Origin: Atkinsonella hypoxylon
Lineage: Eukaryota > Ascomycota > Sordariomycetes > Hypocreales > Clavicipitaceae
Direction: 5' to 3'
Length of the DNA stretch: 64,000 bases
Assembly (NCBI GenBank): GCA_000729835.1
Contig: JFHB01000067.1
Location: 62,001-126,000 of the forward strand
Part shown: piece by piece, positions 10,701-21,800 of the stretch
How the letters are laid out: every line of letters starts with the position of its first letter
Position numbering within the stretch: the first letter of the stretch is position 1
The notes under the pieces: model-generated
Seen by the model: only the letters and a program-made list of their open reading frames with translations
Told to the model about the DNA's origin: nothing
Database searches by the model: none
Position numbers and translations under genes: made by a program

Positions 10701-12265
10701 TGGTTCAAGGATTAGGGATATCTCAGATGAGCTTAGGCAAGACCTCTGATTGGCTTGAATTATGCCTGCAAATTACCAGAGAGTGGACTTGCAAAATAAC
10801 TCCAGAGTTTTACTGCTCTTGTTGGCGGAGTCTAGCCAATCAGCGGGATTCAAAACCGAGTGCTTACCTATACCCTACCTTCCCATTGGTTGTTGGTAGG
10901 CACCTGGCACCTAGGTCTTCAAATGCTTAGCCACTCCGACAAGGCTGAGATGCTGAAATTCTGGGATGGGGGACACTTGCCAGGTGCCAGGTGCCAGGTG
11001 CCAGGTGCCAGGGGGACATCAGCCACTTCCGTCTGCGCTCGGCAGTGCGTGCTTGCAGCCACAGTGGTTGTAACTAGTGCGAATTTGACCAAACACCATC
11101 AGATCCTTCCAGTCTGTATTGACTGACAAGCCACCAAACTGTGTTGCGCGTCTCACATTCAGCTCAAACTTTACACCCTGGCAATTAAATTCAATCCCAT
11201 CCAGATCGCTATTGTGGATTGTGGAGCTGCTAGCTTGAGCTCGCGCTTGCGCCTCCCCCCCTGCGAAAGGTGCTACACCCCAGACTTGCACTGATCCGTC
11301 CACCCGTCGTACCCCACGCGCACAGAGTTCGGACCAGTTGCCCTGGATCCTGGATCCGACCCACGATGTTGCAGTAAGTTACTGTAGTTATCAAGTGCCA
11401 CGGGAAATAGTTTCACCATGTCAGTTATTCGGTCGTCGAACCCTCTCGTGGCCCCATCTTAGCTCTTCTTATCAATTTGGAAGCCACACGTTGCGGCCTG
11501 CTGAGCTGTGAGTTGTTGATACGGCGTCTGAGATACGGCGTCTGAGATACACAATGGCCTCTCGTACCCGAGGTGCTTGGTCGCTCAGGGCCTCCCTGGG
11601 TTGCGCTTATTCAATTATGGCACAAAATTGTGCCAGCAGTAGTCACAGTAAGAGACTGCTTGCTGCTTGGTACCTGTGCCTGGGCACCATCCGGTAGATG
11701 GCAGGATGAGACATCATCGACATGGCTAAAGCAAGTCATCTACGTCGCTGCTTTTCATAGGCGGACATCCATCTGCTGCGTCATCATACCATTTCACAGT
11801 CATACCTACGTGTCGAGTTGACACCAAATCATCAATTAGGTTGCGAACGGTGGCTGCCACCCTAGGTCACGGGACTCACAACACCATGCATAGACACATG
11901 CTCATGAGGGCATCTCGGAATACGCACGTTATAGTGACCCAGTTGATTGCTGGCTTCGCGCACTTTGAATGGAATACTGCAACGGGAAAAAGATGAGACG
12001 CCTCCACCATCACCGTCACCGCACCGTCTATTCCGTACCCTTCCTTATTTGCTGCAAGCTCAGACAGTGGTAAAGCCAGTGAGCTGGATGCTGATGCCCA
12101 TCACAGTCGATGCCTTTATTAGAGGTCAGGAACCAGCGACTGTTAACAAGCCGAGTAAAAAAAAAAAATAGTAATTTGTGTCGGCTGTCAGCCGTGAACG
12201 GGTCGAGGGTCGGCAGGGTCGTGATTTTGGCCCCAACGCCTCCAACGCCTCCCCGGGAGAGAACG
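7760..12265. other. gene-poor, repeat-bearing region (first part of desert)
   Basis: About 4.5 kb without a supportable gene. Visible landmarks are clustered TACCTAGGTA-type palindromes at about 9112-9135 and 9205-9225, an AT-richer stretch at about 9240-9560, several poly-T runs (about 9767, 9908, 9991, 10206), and a 7-bp tandem repeat near 10980. Open frames are short with no recognisable domain, so a decayed transposon is possible but not shown. Confidence 0.45.
10980..11014. repeat. 7-bp tandem repeat (GCCAGGT)n with inverted partner
   Basis: Five consecutive 7-bp units GCCAGGT (last one GCCAGGG). About 70 bp upstream, at about 10899-10912, the complementary order GGCACCTGGCACCT occurs, so a hairpin could form between them. 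Confidence 0.85.
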
Positions 12266-12737
12266 CAGTAAATCTCAGGTCCAACCTATTTGCATGAGTG
12301 CAGGTGGGGCCATAAGGTGGCCCAATTAGGCAGGCGGTGAAGATTTAAGCATATGATCAGGTGGCAAGCACTTACAAAATCCCACAGTATATTAGTGCGA
12401 ATTAACATCTTTATATCCTGCATATGCCCTACATATATACGCCCCATATACGCCCTTTATACGTTGCAAATCTTTCTTACTAGAATTACTTATAAGAAGA
12501 AGCAGGGGTAATACGCGAATATCTAGTGGTATATACTGTGCATATGCACGCTCTATAGACTCTAGGAATTTTTGCTTACGAGGACATTCTATGTTCTACT
12601 AACATTATTTAAAAAAAAATTAACACTGTGTAATTAGTATATGCTGAGTACGGAGTATATGCAGGGTATATGCTCTTCTGCCTAAAATTTGCCCCACCTA
12701 GACCCTCACGCAAATAGGTTGGCCCTGCGATTTGCTG
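12266..12737. mobile_element. MITE, older copy (copy C) of the 57.6-58.4 kb family
   Basis: Non-coding element of about 470 bp with imperfect terminal inverted repeats. It starts CAGTAAATCTCAGGTCCAAC and its end, read in reverse, starts CAGCAAATCGCAGGGCCAAC, continuing for about 45 bp with mismatches. Its interior shares blocks with copies A and B at 57624-58424: GGCGGTGAAG, the TATTAGTGCGAATTAACAT type block, TAGTGGTATATA, GCTCTATAGACTCTAG and TTCTGCCTAAA. It carries an extra internal AT-rich segment and more mismatches, so it is older or a different subfamily. It has no transposase frame, so movement would have needed an autonomous partner elsewhere. Confidence 0.75.
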
Positions 12738-15088
12738 GAAACCCCCACCAGGGTATCCGGCTATTACGGAGCAACGCACAGTACCTTTTCGTCGGGTGGC
12801 CTCGGTTACCTCAACTTTGTATTGGCAGGTTGACTGTTCTGAGTCACAGACGTCACGGACTTCTCGGTTTCATGGCCGGACCATGTCGTAATTCGAGGCG
12901 AGATGCTTCCTGGTGGTGCTTCAAGCCCGAGCAGCGTGGGCCGAAGAGAGCCGGCTAGCCAAAGTCAAACTGGACAAGGCTAAACTATGCATTCATACGG
13001 AGTAGATGACCAATCTCGAGACGAAAATTGCCAGTCTAATTTTAGCTTCCTGCCCCAATCAAGTAATGTCCTCACCGACCATTTTAGAAGTTGTAAAAGA
13101 TGGTAATAACAATAATGAAAAATAAAAATAAAAATGAAAGAAATGAAATCGATGCGCTCGCTGGCCTTTGGGTCTGGCGGATGCAAGTTTTGAAAGGGGT
13201 TGGAAGTCACGTCGTGCATCACACTGACATTGAACACCAGTCAAGGGAACAGGTCACGGTGTTCTAACTACAGAGCACACGCTCATTTTGATCGATCGTC
13301 GTCCTTTTTTTTTTTTTTTTTTTCCCTCCCTCCCTGTTCTGTTTGGGCCAAAGGACTTGGGCGCCAAACTGTTAATGACACTCCGTCCACATGCTGCTCA
13401 CTTTGCACACTTTGATTAACTACCATGAGGGTCGTCTGCTCAGTAATTGCGGTGAGCGATGATGGCAGCCAACAGCGATCGGCTGTCTGGAGGCAGCATG
13501 AAGCGGGGAATTATTCTTCATGAATTATTTTTCTTTCGACTTGGCGAACACGTGCTGTGACGGCTATCCGTCTGCCCATTTGCCTCTTTCTTGCTCCATC
13601 GTCTAATCTCAAGTCTTAGTTAGGCTTGGCATTATGATGAAGTGAAGGACGGTCTTGTTGAGAAATTCTGACCTAACCTGCCTAAACGATGCAAGCGCTC
13701 AGGAAGGGTCCCAGGTCAATACTACTGTGCAAAGGCCATCTCAGAATGCCCGCCGCGTACGTACGTCTGCGCGCGCGTGGATGGTCGGAATCTCAACCTT
13801 CCGCCGGGTTTCTTCTTTCAGTTGGCTCTGGACCAACAAAAACTGCTTTTATACCGCAATTGTTATTACTGTCAAATCAAAGCATGCCAATTACCTACCA
13901 CATTAGGCGCTCTACTGTTCAGTCCCGTGTCTTCTCCGTATGATACTTGACATCTTGTGTCAGTCTCGTGGGTTCGGCTGCGTTGTGCTTTTTGCGACAC
14001 GCCCTCCCCTCGGTGCCTCGCTCCTTCCTCTCTCTCGCCCCTCGCCCTCGCCCACCCTCACCATCCGCTCTGCCGCTCTACCGCTCTGCTGGATGCCTTG
14101 GCAAAACTTGGGCTTTTTTTTTTTTTTTTAAATCTTGCCCTGCCAAGCCTGCCTTTTTGCTGCTCTGGTCGGCCCAGCTGTGGCTGTCCGTTTGTGCCGA
14201 TCCGGGCCAAGTGATTTACTCCGTGTTATCGGATGTGCTGAACTGAACTGGTGACAAGTGGCTGGCCACATGTGGCCTGTCGGTGACCGCAACAAGCGAG
14301 CCCTGCTGACCCCGTCGAAGCAAGCATTCTCCAGTCGCTAATTTACTGTCAATGCTTTGTGTGAGTGCGGGGGAGCCCCAGCTATCCCTTTGGCAGTCAT
14401 AACGCCGCAGAGATGGTATCAATGGCTATTAACCAGGACCTGGGCCAATTACATTCGGGCTTCAGGTAGGCATTTAGTGCGTCTATAGGTGAAAGTCTGC
14501 TAACAAAGAGCCATCGACTACAGTAAGACTACAGTACCTCGCTAGACTCAGCGACCTCGGCGAGATCTGGGTACCTAGGTACCTGTCCTGGATTCAAAAC
14601 GTTACTCTGGTGGGTAGGGTCACCTGGCATTGACATCTCGGCCGCGCTGTGACTGTTCATCCCCCCGCCAGTCCTTCACCTTCGTGGCACCGCTACGCAC
14701 GGGTTTAAAATTAATAATGCAAGAGTTCAGGTCGGTCGCGTTATATTCCGATGTTTTCCTATCCTTGGCCCTGTCGCCCTCGGCTGGGTGCTGTTGGGAT
14801 GACGGCAACCGTCGCAGGCATCGTATTACCTGTTGTACTCGTTCTCAGAATAGAAGCGCATGCAGGGCTGTTCTGCCCGGAAGGGGAAACGTTGAGTGAA
14901 AATTCACAGCATCTCTGTCAGGCACAGTATCGCACCCAGGAATTGGAGGGGTGGCATCGTCATCTCGCGCGCGCTTACTTTTACTTTTTACGAGGGGAGT
15001 GACGTGTGCTCGTGCTGGTCTCATCCGCCAAGCCCGCTGTTTCCTCCTCTGTCGGTGACAATAGGCGGCATTGGCGAGGCAAGGCGAG

Positions 15089-15129
15089 GGCGATGGCGAT
15101 GGCGATGGCGATGGCGATGGCGATGGCGG
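15089..15129. repeat. hexamer microsatellite (GGCGAT)n
   Basis: Six to seven tandem units of GGCGAT. They generate artefactual open frames such as Ala-Met or Ala-Ile repeats on both strands, which are not taken as genes. Confidence 0.9.
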
Positions 15130-15962
15130 ATGCATCGTTACAGGCACCAAACATGCTGAGCAAACCTAGAGGTCAGGGCCAGCCAACGAGCTGCAATATA
15201 AGACGTACAATGCTCTATACAGGGTGAATTACAGTACTGCTAGTCCCGTCCGTCTTGTCCTCACGGTATTGTACGTATCAGCGCAGTACTGTACAAAGCA
15301 TGTCCCTCCTAATTCATCGAAAGCAAGCGCAAGCCACCAATAAGCCATCGTCGCCAAGTGTCAGAACCGCCTCTGACCGACCCCCTTCAGAAATTCACAC
15401 CGACAATTGAGCTACAGCGGAAGGGTCGTGGGCGGAATCAACCGCCGCAATTGTCTGCATGACCAACACAGCTGTGTCAGGGTCAAATTAAAGCTCACGA
15501 GACGCAGAGGTGAGATGTCAATTAACGACCGAGAGCCTCCACAGTCCGTCAACTATAGCCTGCTGACGTCTGGTATTGGCTTGTTGAAGGCGTAATGTGC
15601 TGCATAAAACCACAAGATCCACCATTCGGCGACGTCTCACACACTGTTGGTGATGCTAATTAGTTAGGCCTTTGCTGGAAATTATCTGCCCGTTTCGCTT
15701 GGCAATATTACAATGACGGCACCGTGATGCCTCGAGGTGCGCTGAAACCATGCGTCTTTACCAAGGAGATGTTTTGTAAATTCCGCGAGGTTCGTTCCTC
15801 AGCGCCGTCGATCAATAAACGCGATTGATGACTCGAAAACATGACCACCATCCACGCGCCATAAGCGATCGAAATCCCCGTCATGGTTCACACTTGAACC
15901 GATCAGTCAGCCATCTTGTGCGTCCCCCTCCGCTTGTCTGTCCCGATGGTCCCGCGAAACCA

Positions 15963-15981
15963 CCCCCCCCCCCCCCCCCCC
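15963..15981. repeat. poly-C homopolymer, about 19 bases
   Basis: An uninterrupted C run of about 19 bases, unusual in length for this window, where long homopolymers are otherwise A or T. The exact length may be affected by sequencing. Confidence 0.8.
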
Positions 15982-17176
15982 AGTGGATCCGGGAAGAGAC
16001 GCTAGCACATACAACGAGCACGCCCTCCTACCCCATCCATACGCCCATATTTGCCTGGCTTTGTGTGGAGTGTTGTTAGCTGACGAGTGGGCATGGGACG
16101 AAAAAAAAAAGCTGGAGCGGGCTGTGGCTACAAGCATTTGCTGCAACCAGCTTGGCTGGTGAAAGGGAACAAGGGTCGAAGTTTGGGGGGGCACGATGGA
16201 GTGCGCTGGTACTACTTCGTAGGAATAAAACAGGCAGCTATATTTTTCATAACAGAACAACAATAAGAAAGGACTTGGCCAGCCTTTCCAGGTCCCCAGA
16301 TAAAGAAACCCGTTGCCGCTCACCCCCCCAAAGGTGATTTGCCGGTAATATGATCTTGACATTTCCCATTCTCAACCTCAAAGCACCAGCAAGAGCCATC
16401 TATTGCTCCCGCCGCGATCAAAAGGGTGGAGATAAACAACATCAAACCACTTGCCGACCTCGATTGAAACGCCGTTTTTTCTAAAAACAGCCCGGTTTCC
16501 CCTCCCTGGACCCTCTTTCAAAGAGAGACTTGTCTGCTGTCCTTTGTTCAGCCACCAGCGGAATCGGAGGGGCAGATAAACAAAAATAGGGCTGGAACAG
16601 GAAGCGCAAACAAAAAACCCGGGGACAGAGGAAAGACGGCGAAACGACCAACAAGACGCCATACCATATGCTTAACCTCTCTGCCCTTACAGCCACCACC
16701 TTTTATTAGACACCACGAAAGTATATGTGAATACGCTTTGCGTCTCATTAGACTTTCAGGCCTTTTGTTTTCAAAAAAAGAAGTGCTAGTGCCTTGTTCA
16801 AATCTTCCGACACATCTACACTGCGCATGGACAGCACGCCCCTTTCCTGATTGCATACATAAGGGTATATCCCTCCTCCTCTCCGGACTTGCCTATGTGG
16901 CATCGCGTCTTTTTTTTCGCTGTTGCAGAAAAGGACTTAAATAACCGAGCGAACAACCTTTCGGCTTTCGCGTCAAAAACTCCCGGGCAACCGCCCTCGC
17001 TTCGGAGTGTGCGGAACTCTATGCATCGCCTGTCCCATCCGCGCATGATATATATCAACGCTTTTGGCCAATAGTCTCCCAGTTTTTTCTTCTCTTCCCA
17101 CGCCATCGAAAAGAAAAGAAACTTCGCGAATATACTACCGTCGTATTGTCAACGACGCATCGGGAACATCTTCACA

Positions 17177-17836
17177 ATGATGGTTGTTCAGACTGCCAAG
17201 CTGGCTACCACGGCCAATCCCATCCCCATCCGCCACCACAGCACGACCTTCTTTGACGAACTACCACATAGGAAACGCAAGCTGCGTCGGTTACTAGAGC
17301 AGGAGCAGCGTCAGAGCGCCCTGCTGGAGGCCGAGGAGGAGTCCCGCTCCGAGGCGTGGAACTACATTGTTGACTTCCTCCAGGCCTCTGAGTGGTGTGG
17401 ACAGATGGGCCAGATCACAGTCGTGTGCGAGGCGGTTCCAACCATGACCGAGCTTGAGTCGTACGGAGACTTGGACGAGAAGGAAGGCACCAGAGCCTGC
17501 AGGAAGCTCTTCAAGGCACCGGTTGTCTGGGATGAGCTGGGCCATGGATTGTGGAAGATCCTGAGCGCCGCGGCAGAGCAGAAGCGTCCGCAACTGCAAC
17601 CGCCTGTGCTGGAGCCAGCCAGGCCTATGTACTGGGTGAACTCGAGCACCCCAGTTCCCCAGTCTATCACTAGATCGCGCCGGTCCTCGTCACGGAGGAC
17701 TTCGCAGGATTCCTGCTCAACTACCGTATCGCAAGAGTCCTTGTCGCCGCGCATGTCGCTCAGCTCCTCACCTGGCCGACATGGGAGCATCCCCAGGATA
17801 TTGTCTCGCATCACTGCTCTCCGATCCCACTCATGA
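17177..17836 (+). CDS. unknown protein, basic and Ser/Arg-rich C-terminus
   Basis: Single-exon frame of 219 residues, not recognised. The start at 17177 follows CTTCACA; a second Met comes directly after. Residues about 32-60 are strongly charged and probably a coiled helix (HRKRKLRRLLEQEQRQSALL). The middle (about 60-140) has Trp-rich helical character. The last 60 residues are Ser/Arg-rich with several RRSS/SPR patterns, possible phosphorylation sites. No signal peptide or membrane segment is seen. The long pyrimidine-rich upstream region resembles the leaders of fungal regulatory genes, but no DNA-binding or kinase motif is visible. I take it as a real gene because of the open frame, the start context and codon use like its neighbours. 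Confidence 0.6.
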   Translation: MMVVQTAKLATTANPIPIRHHSTTFFDELPHRKRKLRRLLEQEQRQSALLEAEEESRSEAWNYIVDFLQASEWCGQMGQITVVCEAVPTMTELESYGDLDEKEGTRACRKLFKAPVVWDELGHGLWKILSAAAEQKRPQLQPPVLEPARPMYWVNSSTPVPQSITRSRRSSSRRTSQDSCSTTVSQESLSPRMSLSSSPGRHGSIPRILSRITALRSHS

Positions 17837-18884
17837 TCCGGGTTGGTTTTTTTCCTTCTTCTGCTATCCCGACACACAACTTTAATTCTTTCTGTCATGG
17901 CGGCACCACTGAGTGCCACGTCGATACCCCCTCTACCTCTTATACTCTTTTCATGCTTCTTGGATGGTTGGGTTTATCCCTCATGACGCTGGCTGGGTGC
18001 CAGCGCGGCGTTGATGCGCAACAATGGCTTTGATGACTCACGGCGTGGCATTGCCTGGGCGTTGGATTATACTGAAACTATCACCTTCGGCATTCATAGC
18101 GTGGCGGGCTGGACTGGGATTTTATGATTGCCTACATGAGATCTCCGCTTTGGCATAGCATTAGCATAATTATAACCTGTCGTTATCGCTGCGGCGTCAT
18201 TCATCAATACAAACTGGATTGTTTCGACAGTAATGCTTTGTCTTGTCCTCGGTGACTGTGGAACTGGGGGGCTAACTGAAGAGGTCGTCTGACAAGTCGG
18301 TTGGAATTGCTGTGATAGTCGTGGTCAATGTGATTGATTTATCCAGAATGTCAACTGTTGGTTTCCCTGACTCGGCCCCGGTGCATAATATGCAAGTTTT
18401 ATATCCAGAACGGACTGAACAAGCCTCTGAAAGCCTTTCAACGATGTGCAAAGTGTTATATACGAATTCCCGGCGACGAAGCTATAGGGTAGCGGCCAGT
18501 CGGGTTTACTCCGGGTTATGAGCAACCGTTGATATATGTATGTAGCCAATCAGCCTGTTCTATTGTTCCCCTGCCAGCTGTTAAAGCCGGCGAGGTTTGT
18601 TCCAGGCAGTCGCGCGCCAACAGCCACAAAGGAATAAGCTCCATCCAAGCCAATTTCTCTTCTGAGCTTTAATAATCCGGAGCATCAAGCCTGCATTCTC
18701 GCCACACCGCGTCCTTCTAGCGTCGAAGGACTGGGCTGGCCAAGCTTCGCAAGTTTTTTTTTATTGTCATCATTGCTTTCCTTTGTTAGCATCAAATTGC
18801 GACTGTTCCACCTTTCGTGCTCACATCGTGCGCTGGCGAGTGATGACGGGGCAGCTTTTTGCAAGGTCCTAAATAGGCTTGACC
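17837..18884. other. intergenic region, no gene seen
   Basis: About 1 kb with only short meaningless frames. A T8 run near 18754 lies upstream of the Mlp1 start. Confidence 0.5.
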
Positions 18885-21800
18885 ATGGCCGCTGCTCAAG
18901 TTGACACGGGCTTTATCGCAGGCCACCTCGGCCTCGATCAACCTGTCCTGACGGCTCTGATAACGGAACCGACTGTCGAACTGGTGACGACCCTCTTGCA
19001 GACCGTTGCAGCGAAGGCCCAGGAATTCAATACGCTGTACGCAGACAAGTTGCAGACCGATATTGAACTCGAGAATGCGATTCGAAGCTCCGAGAGCAAA
19101 TGGCAAGCATCAAAAGGAACAGTGGAGAAAGCATTGAAAGACGTGGAGGAAGCAAGACAAAAGTTGAAGGAGGAAGGTAAGCTTGAATGGCTTTCCGGAC
19201 CCGTTCCTTGGTCGGCACCCAATTTCTTTGAGCGGTCGTATCGGCTGCTCATACGCGGTTGGATGCTGAAAATCGGCGACTGACTTTTTTTCTTCTTATC
19301 TATTCCTGTGCAGAGACGAAGAGACAATCTCTCGAAAACGAATTGCAGATCCTCAAGGCTAGAACCTCAGATCATGATGCTGAGGTGAAGAGCCTGAACG
19401 ACAAAATTGAGACGTTGCAGTCGTCGAACAGAACGAATTTGGGCATGATCGAGTCAAATAACAAACGAGACCAGGCTCTTACCGAGGAACTCACGAAGCA
19501 GCATCAGAGGAACGTGGAACTTGCTCGAGAGGTAACTGCTCTTCAACAGTCAGAGCAAAATGCCAAGGGTCAACTCAACAGCGCCAAGTATCGGGAGGAG
19601 TCACTCAAACAACAACTCGAACTCGCCCGCCGAAGCAGCGAGTGGCTCGAACAAGAGCTCAAAACGAAGAGCGAAGAATCGTTGAAATCCAGAAAAGAGA
19701 AGGGCGCCCGCATTGCCGAGCTCCAACGTGAGAGTGAAGACGCGAGATCCCAAGTCGATGCTCTGAAACGATCCGAGCAACAACTGCGCGACCGTCTTGA
19801 TGCCATGCAAGCCAGGGCAGACGATGCCCTTGTAAAGCTTCAGAAGCAGGAAAGCGCCTTTGCGTCCACAGTGGAGAGCTACAAGCAGGAGCTCGAAGAT
19901 CAGAGGAGACTCGTCGACATGTCCGAGCAATTAAGCAAGAAACATCAAGAACGTGTACGAGAACTCGAAGCCGAAAAAGAACGCCTCCAGGATAATTATG
20001 AAAACGAAATTCGACGAGTTCGCCTAGAGCTGGAGCAGGAACGTCAGACCACGACTGAGATGGAGGAAAGAGTTCGGCAACTGGAGGCTGAGCTGGACGA
20101 GCTTCAAGCTCGTCTCCAACAAGGCCCGCCACCTGGGTCTGCACCTCAGACTCCACGCGCAAATGGTTCCTTCATGGCTCGGCCTGCTTCACCCTTTGGT
20201 ACCCCTGCCTCGATTCGAAGCAAGTCCGCTGTAACCGCCACCCAGGCTATCGAGCAGCTTTATCAAGTGAAGGGCCAGCTGGCAATTGAGAAGAGACGAA
20301 ACCAGCAGCTTTCGGAAGAGCTTGATAATATGATCACCGCCCTCGAAGCCAAGGCGCCTGAGATTCAAGAGTTACAGGCAGAGTCCGACACCCTTCGCAA
20401 TGAGATTGCACGCATGTCAGAGCTGTCACAACAGAGTTTCGAGGAACGAGACATTGCCAGAAAGGCAGCACGAAAGGCCGAGGGTGCATTGGCAACTGTA
20501 CAGTCTGAGGCGAAGATTCTGCGAACGCAACTACGTGACTTGGGCACCCAAATTCAGATGCTTGTTTTCAATATTTACGCTATCGAGAAAGGCATGGATC
20601 AACTTACCGAGGAGGAAAAATTCCGCCTGCAACAGCTCGAACGTGGAGAGATCACGGAAGAGGCTCTTTCGGACATGTCTGACACTCACCAGTTCATCAC
20701 CCAGAAACTGGTAGTATTTAAAGACATCAAATCTCTACAAGCAAAGAACGAGGATTTGATGCGCATCACTCGTGAGTTGGCCGAGCAGCTGGAAAGCGAG
20801 GAGGCCCTTGCTGCTAAGCACCAAGCCAAGGAAGACCACGATAAGGTGGAAAAACTGCAGCGTGATCTGGAGCATATGACGGAGGAGAGCCGATCAATCA
20901 AGAAAACCATGGAAAGCTACAAGGTGGAACGAGATATGTTCCGCCGCATTCTGCAGCAGCGAGGTGCTGGCGTTGACGAGGCCTCCATGATACGCAGCTC
21001 TTTGGATGGCAACCTGCGTGCACCATTAGCTAGCATCGAGGGTAGCGACCAGGCTGACTCGCTCAGCGAGGCTCTCCGCAAGCTGCAGTCCGAGTACGAC
21101 AACTTCCGCGACGCTCAAGACGGTGTACGTAAAGACCTGAGAAATCAAATTGACCAGTTGTCGTCTGAAAAGAATGCTTTGCACACTGAACGCGTCAAAC
21201 TCCAATGCGAAGTTAGACTGGAGTCGGAGAGACGAGAAATGCTTCAAAGCAACTATGTTGCATTGCAGAATGAGAACGCCGTGCTCCAGCGAAGAGCCCA
21301 GGCATTGTCAGAAACAGCGGCGAAGCAGGATATTCGGACTCAACAGGTGGCTGAGGAGCTTATCGAAACCAAAGGCTTGCTGGACAGCATGAGAAACGAG
21401 ACAGCTAATCTCAAAGCAGAGAAGAAGCTGTGGAAGGACATCCAGGACAGAATGAGCAAAGACAATGAGAGTTTGATAGAGGACAAGAACCGACTCAACC
21501 ATCTTCTTGCATCACAACAGTCTTTGGACAATGAGCGGAATATATCTGAATCTGAGGCTCGACGAAAGGCCCAAGCCAAGATCGATGCCCTAGAGCGCGA
21601 GTTATCAGATACACAGAGAAAACTGTCCAATGGAGCCGAGGAGACTAAAATGCTGCAATTGAGGAAAGAATTTGAAGCCAAGGAGTCTCAGAAGCGCATC
21701 GATGATCTCATGATGAGCTTATCTCAGATTCGTGAGGAACATGTCAGTGTTAAGACGACGAGGGATCACCTTCAGGCACGTGTCGACGAACTGACGGTCA

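Larger units (their letters stand above)
12738..17176. other. gene-poor region (second part of desert) and upstream region of the 17.2-kb gene
   Basis: No supportable gene. Landmarks are a T19-type run at about 13304, a T run at about 14115, TACCTAGGTACC at about 14572, a hexamer repeat near 15090, a poly-C run near 15963, and pyrimidine-rich stretches from about 16.9 to 17.1 kb that look like a promoter or long 5' leader of the next gene. Confidence 0.45.

Noticed and set aside
10980..11014. CRISPR-like array
   Set aside because: Direct 7-bp units without spacers; this is a fungal genome and a simple repeat.
14845..15227. Frames with Pro-Ser, Ala-Ile or Ala-Met repeats
   Set aside because: Artefacts of the GGCGAT microsatellite.
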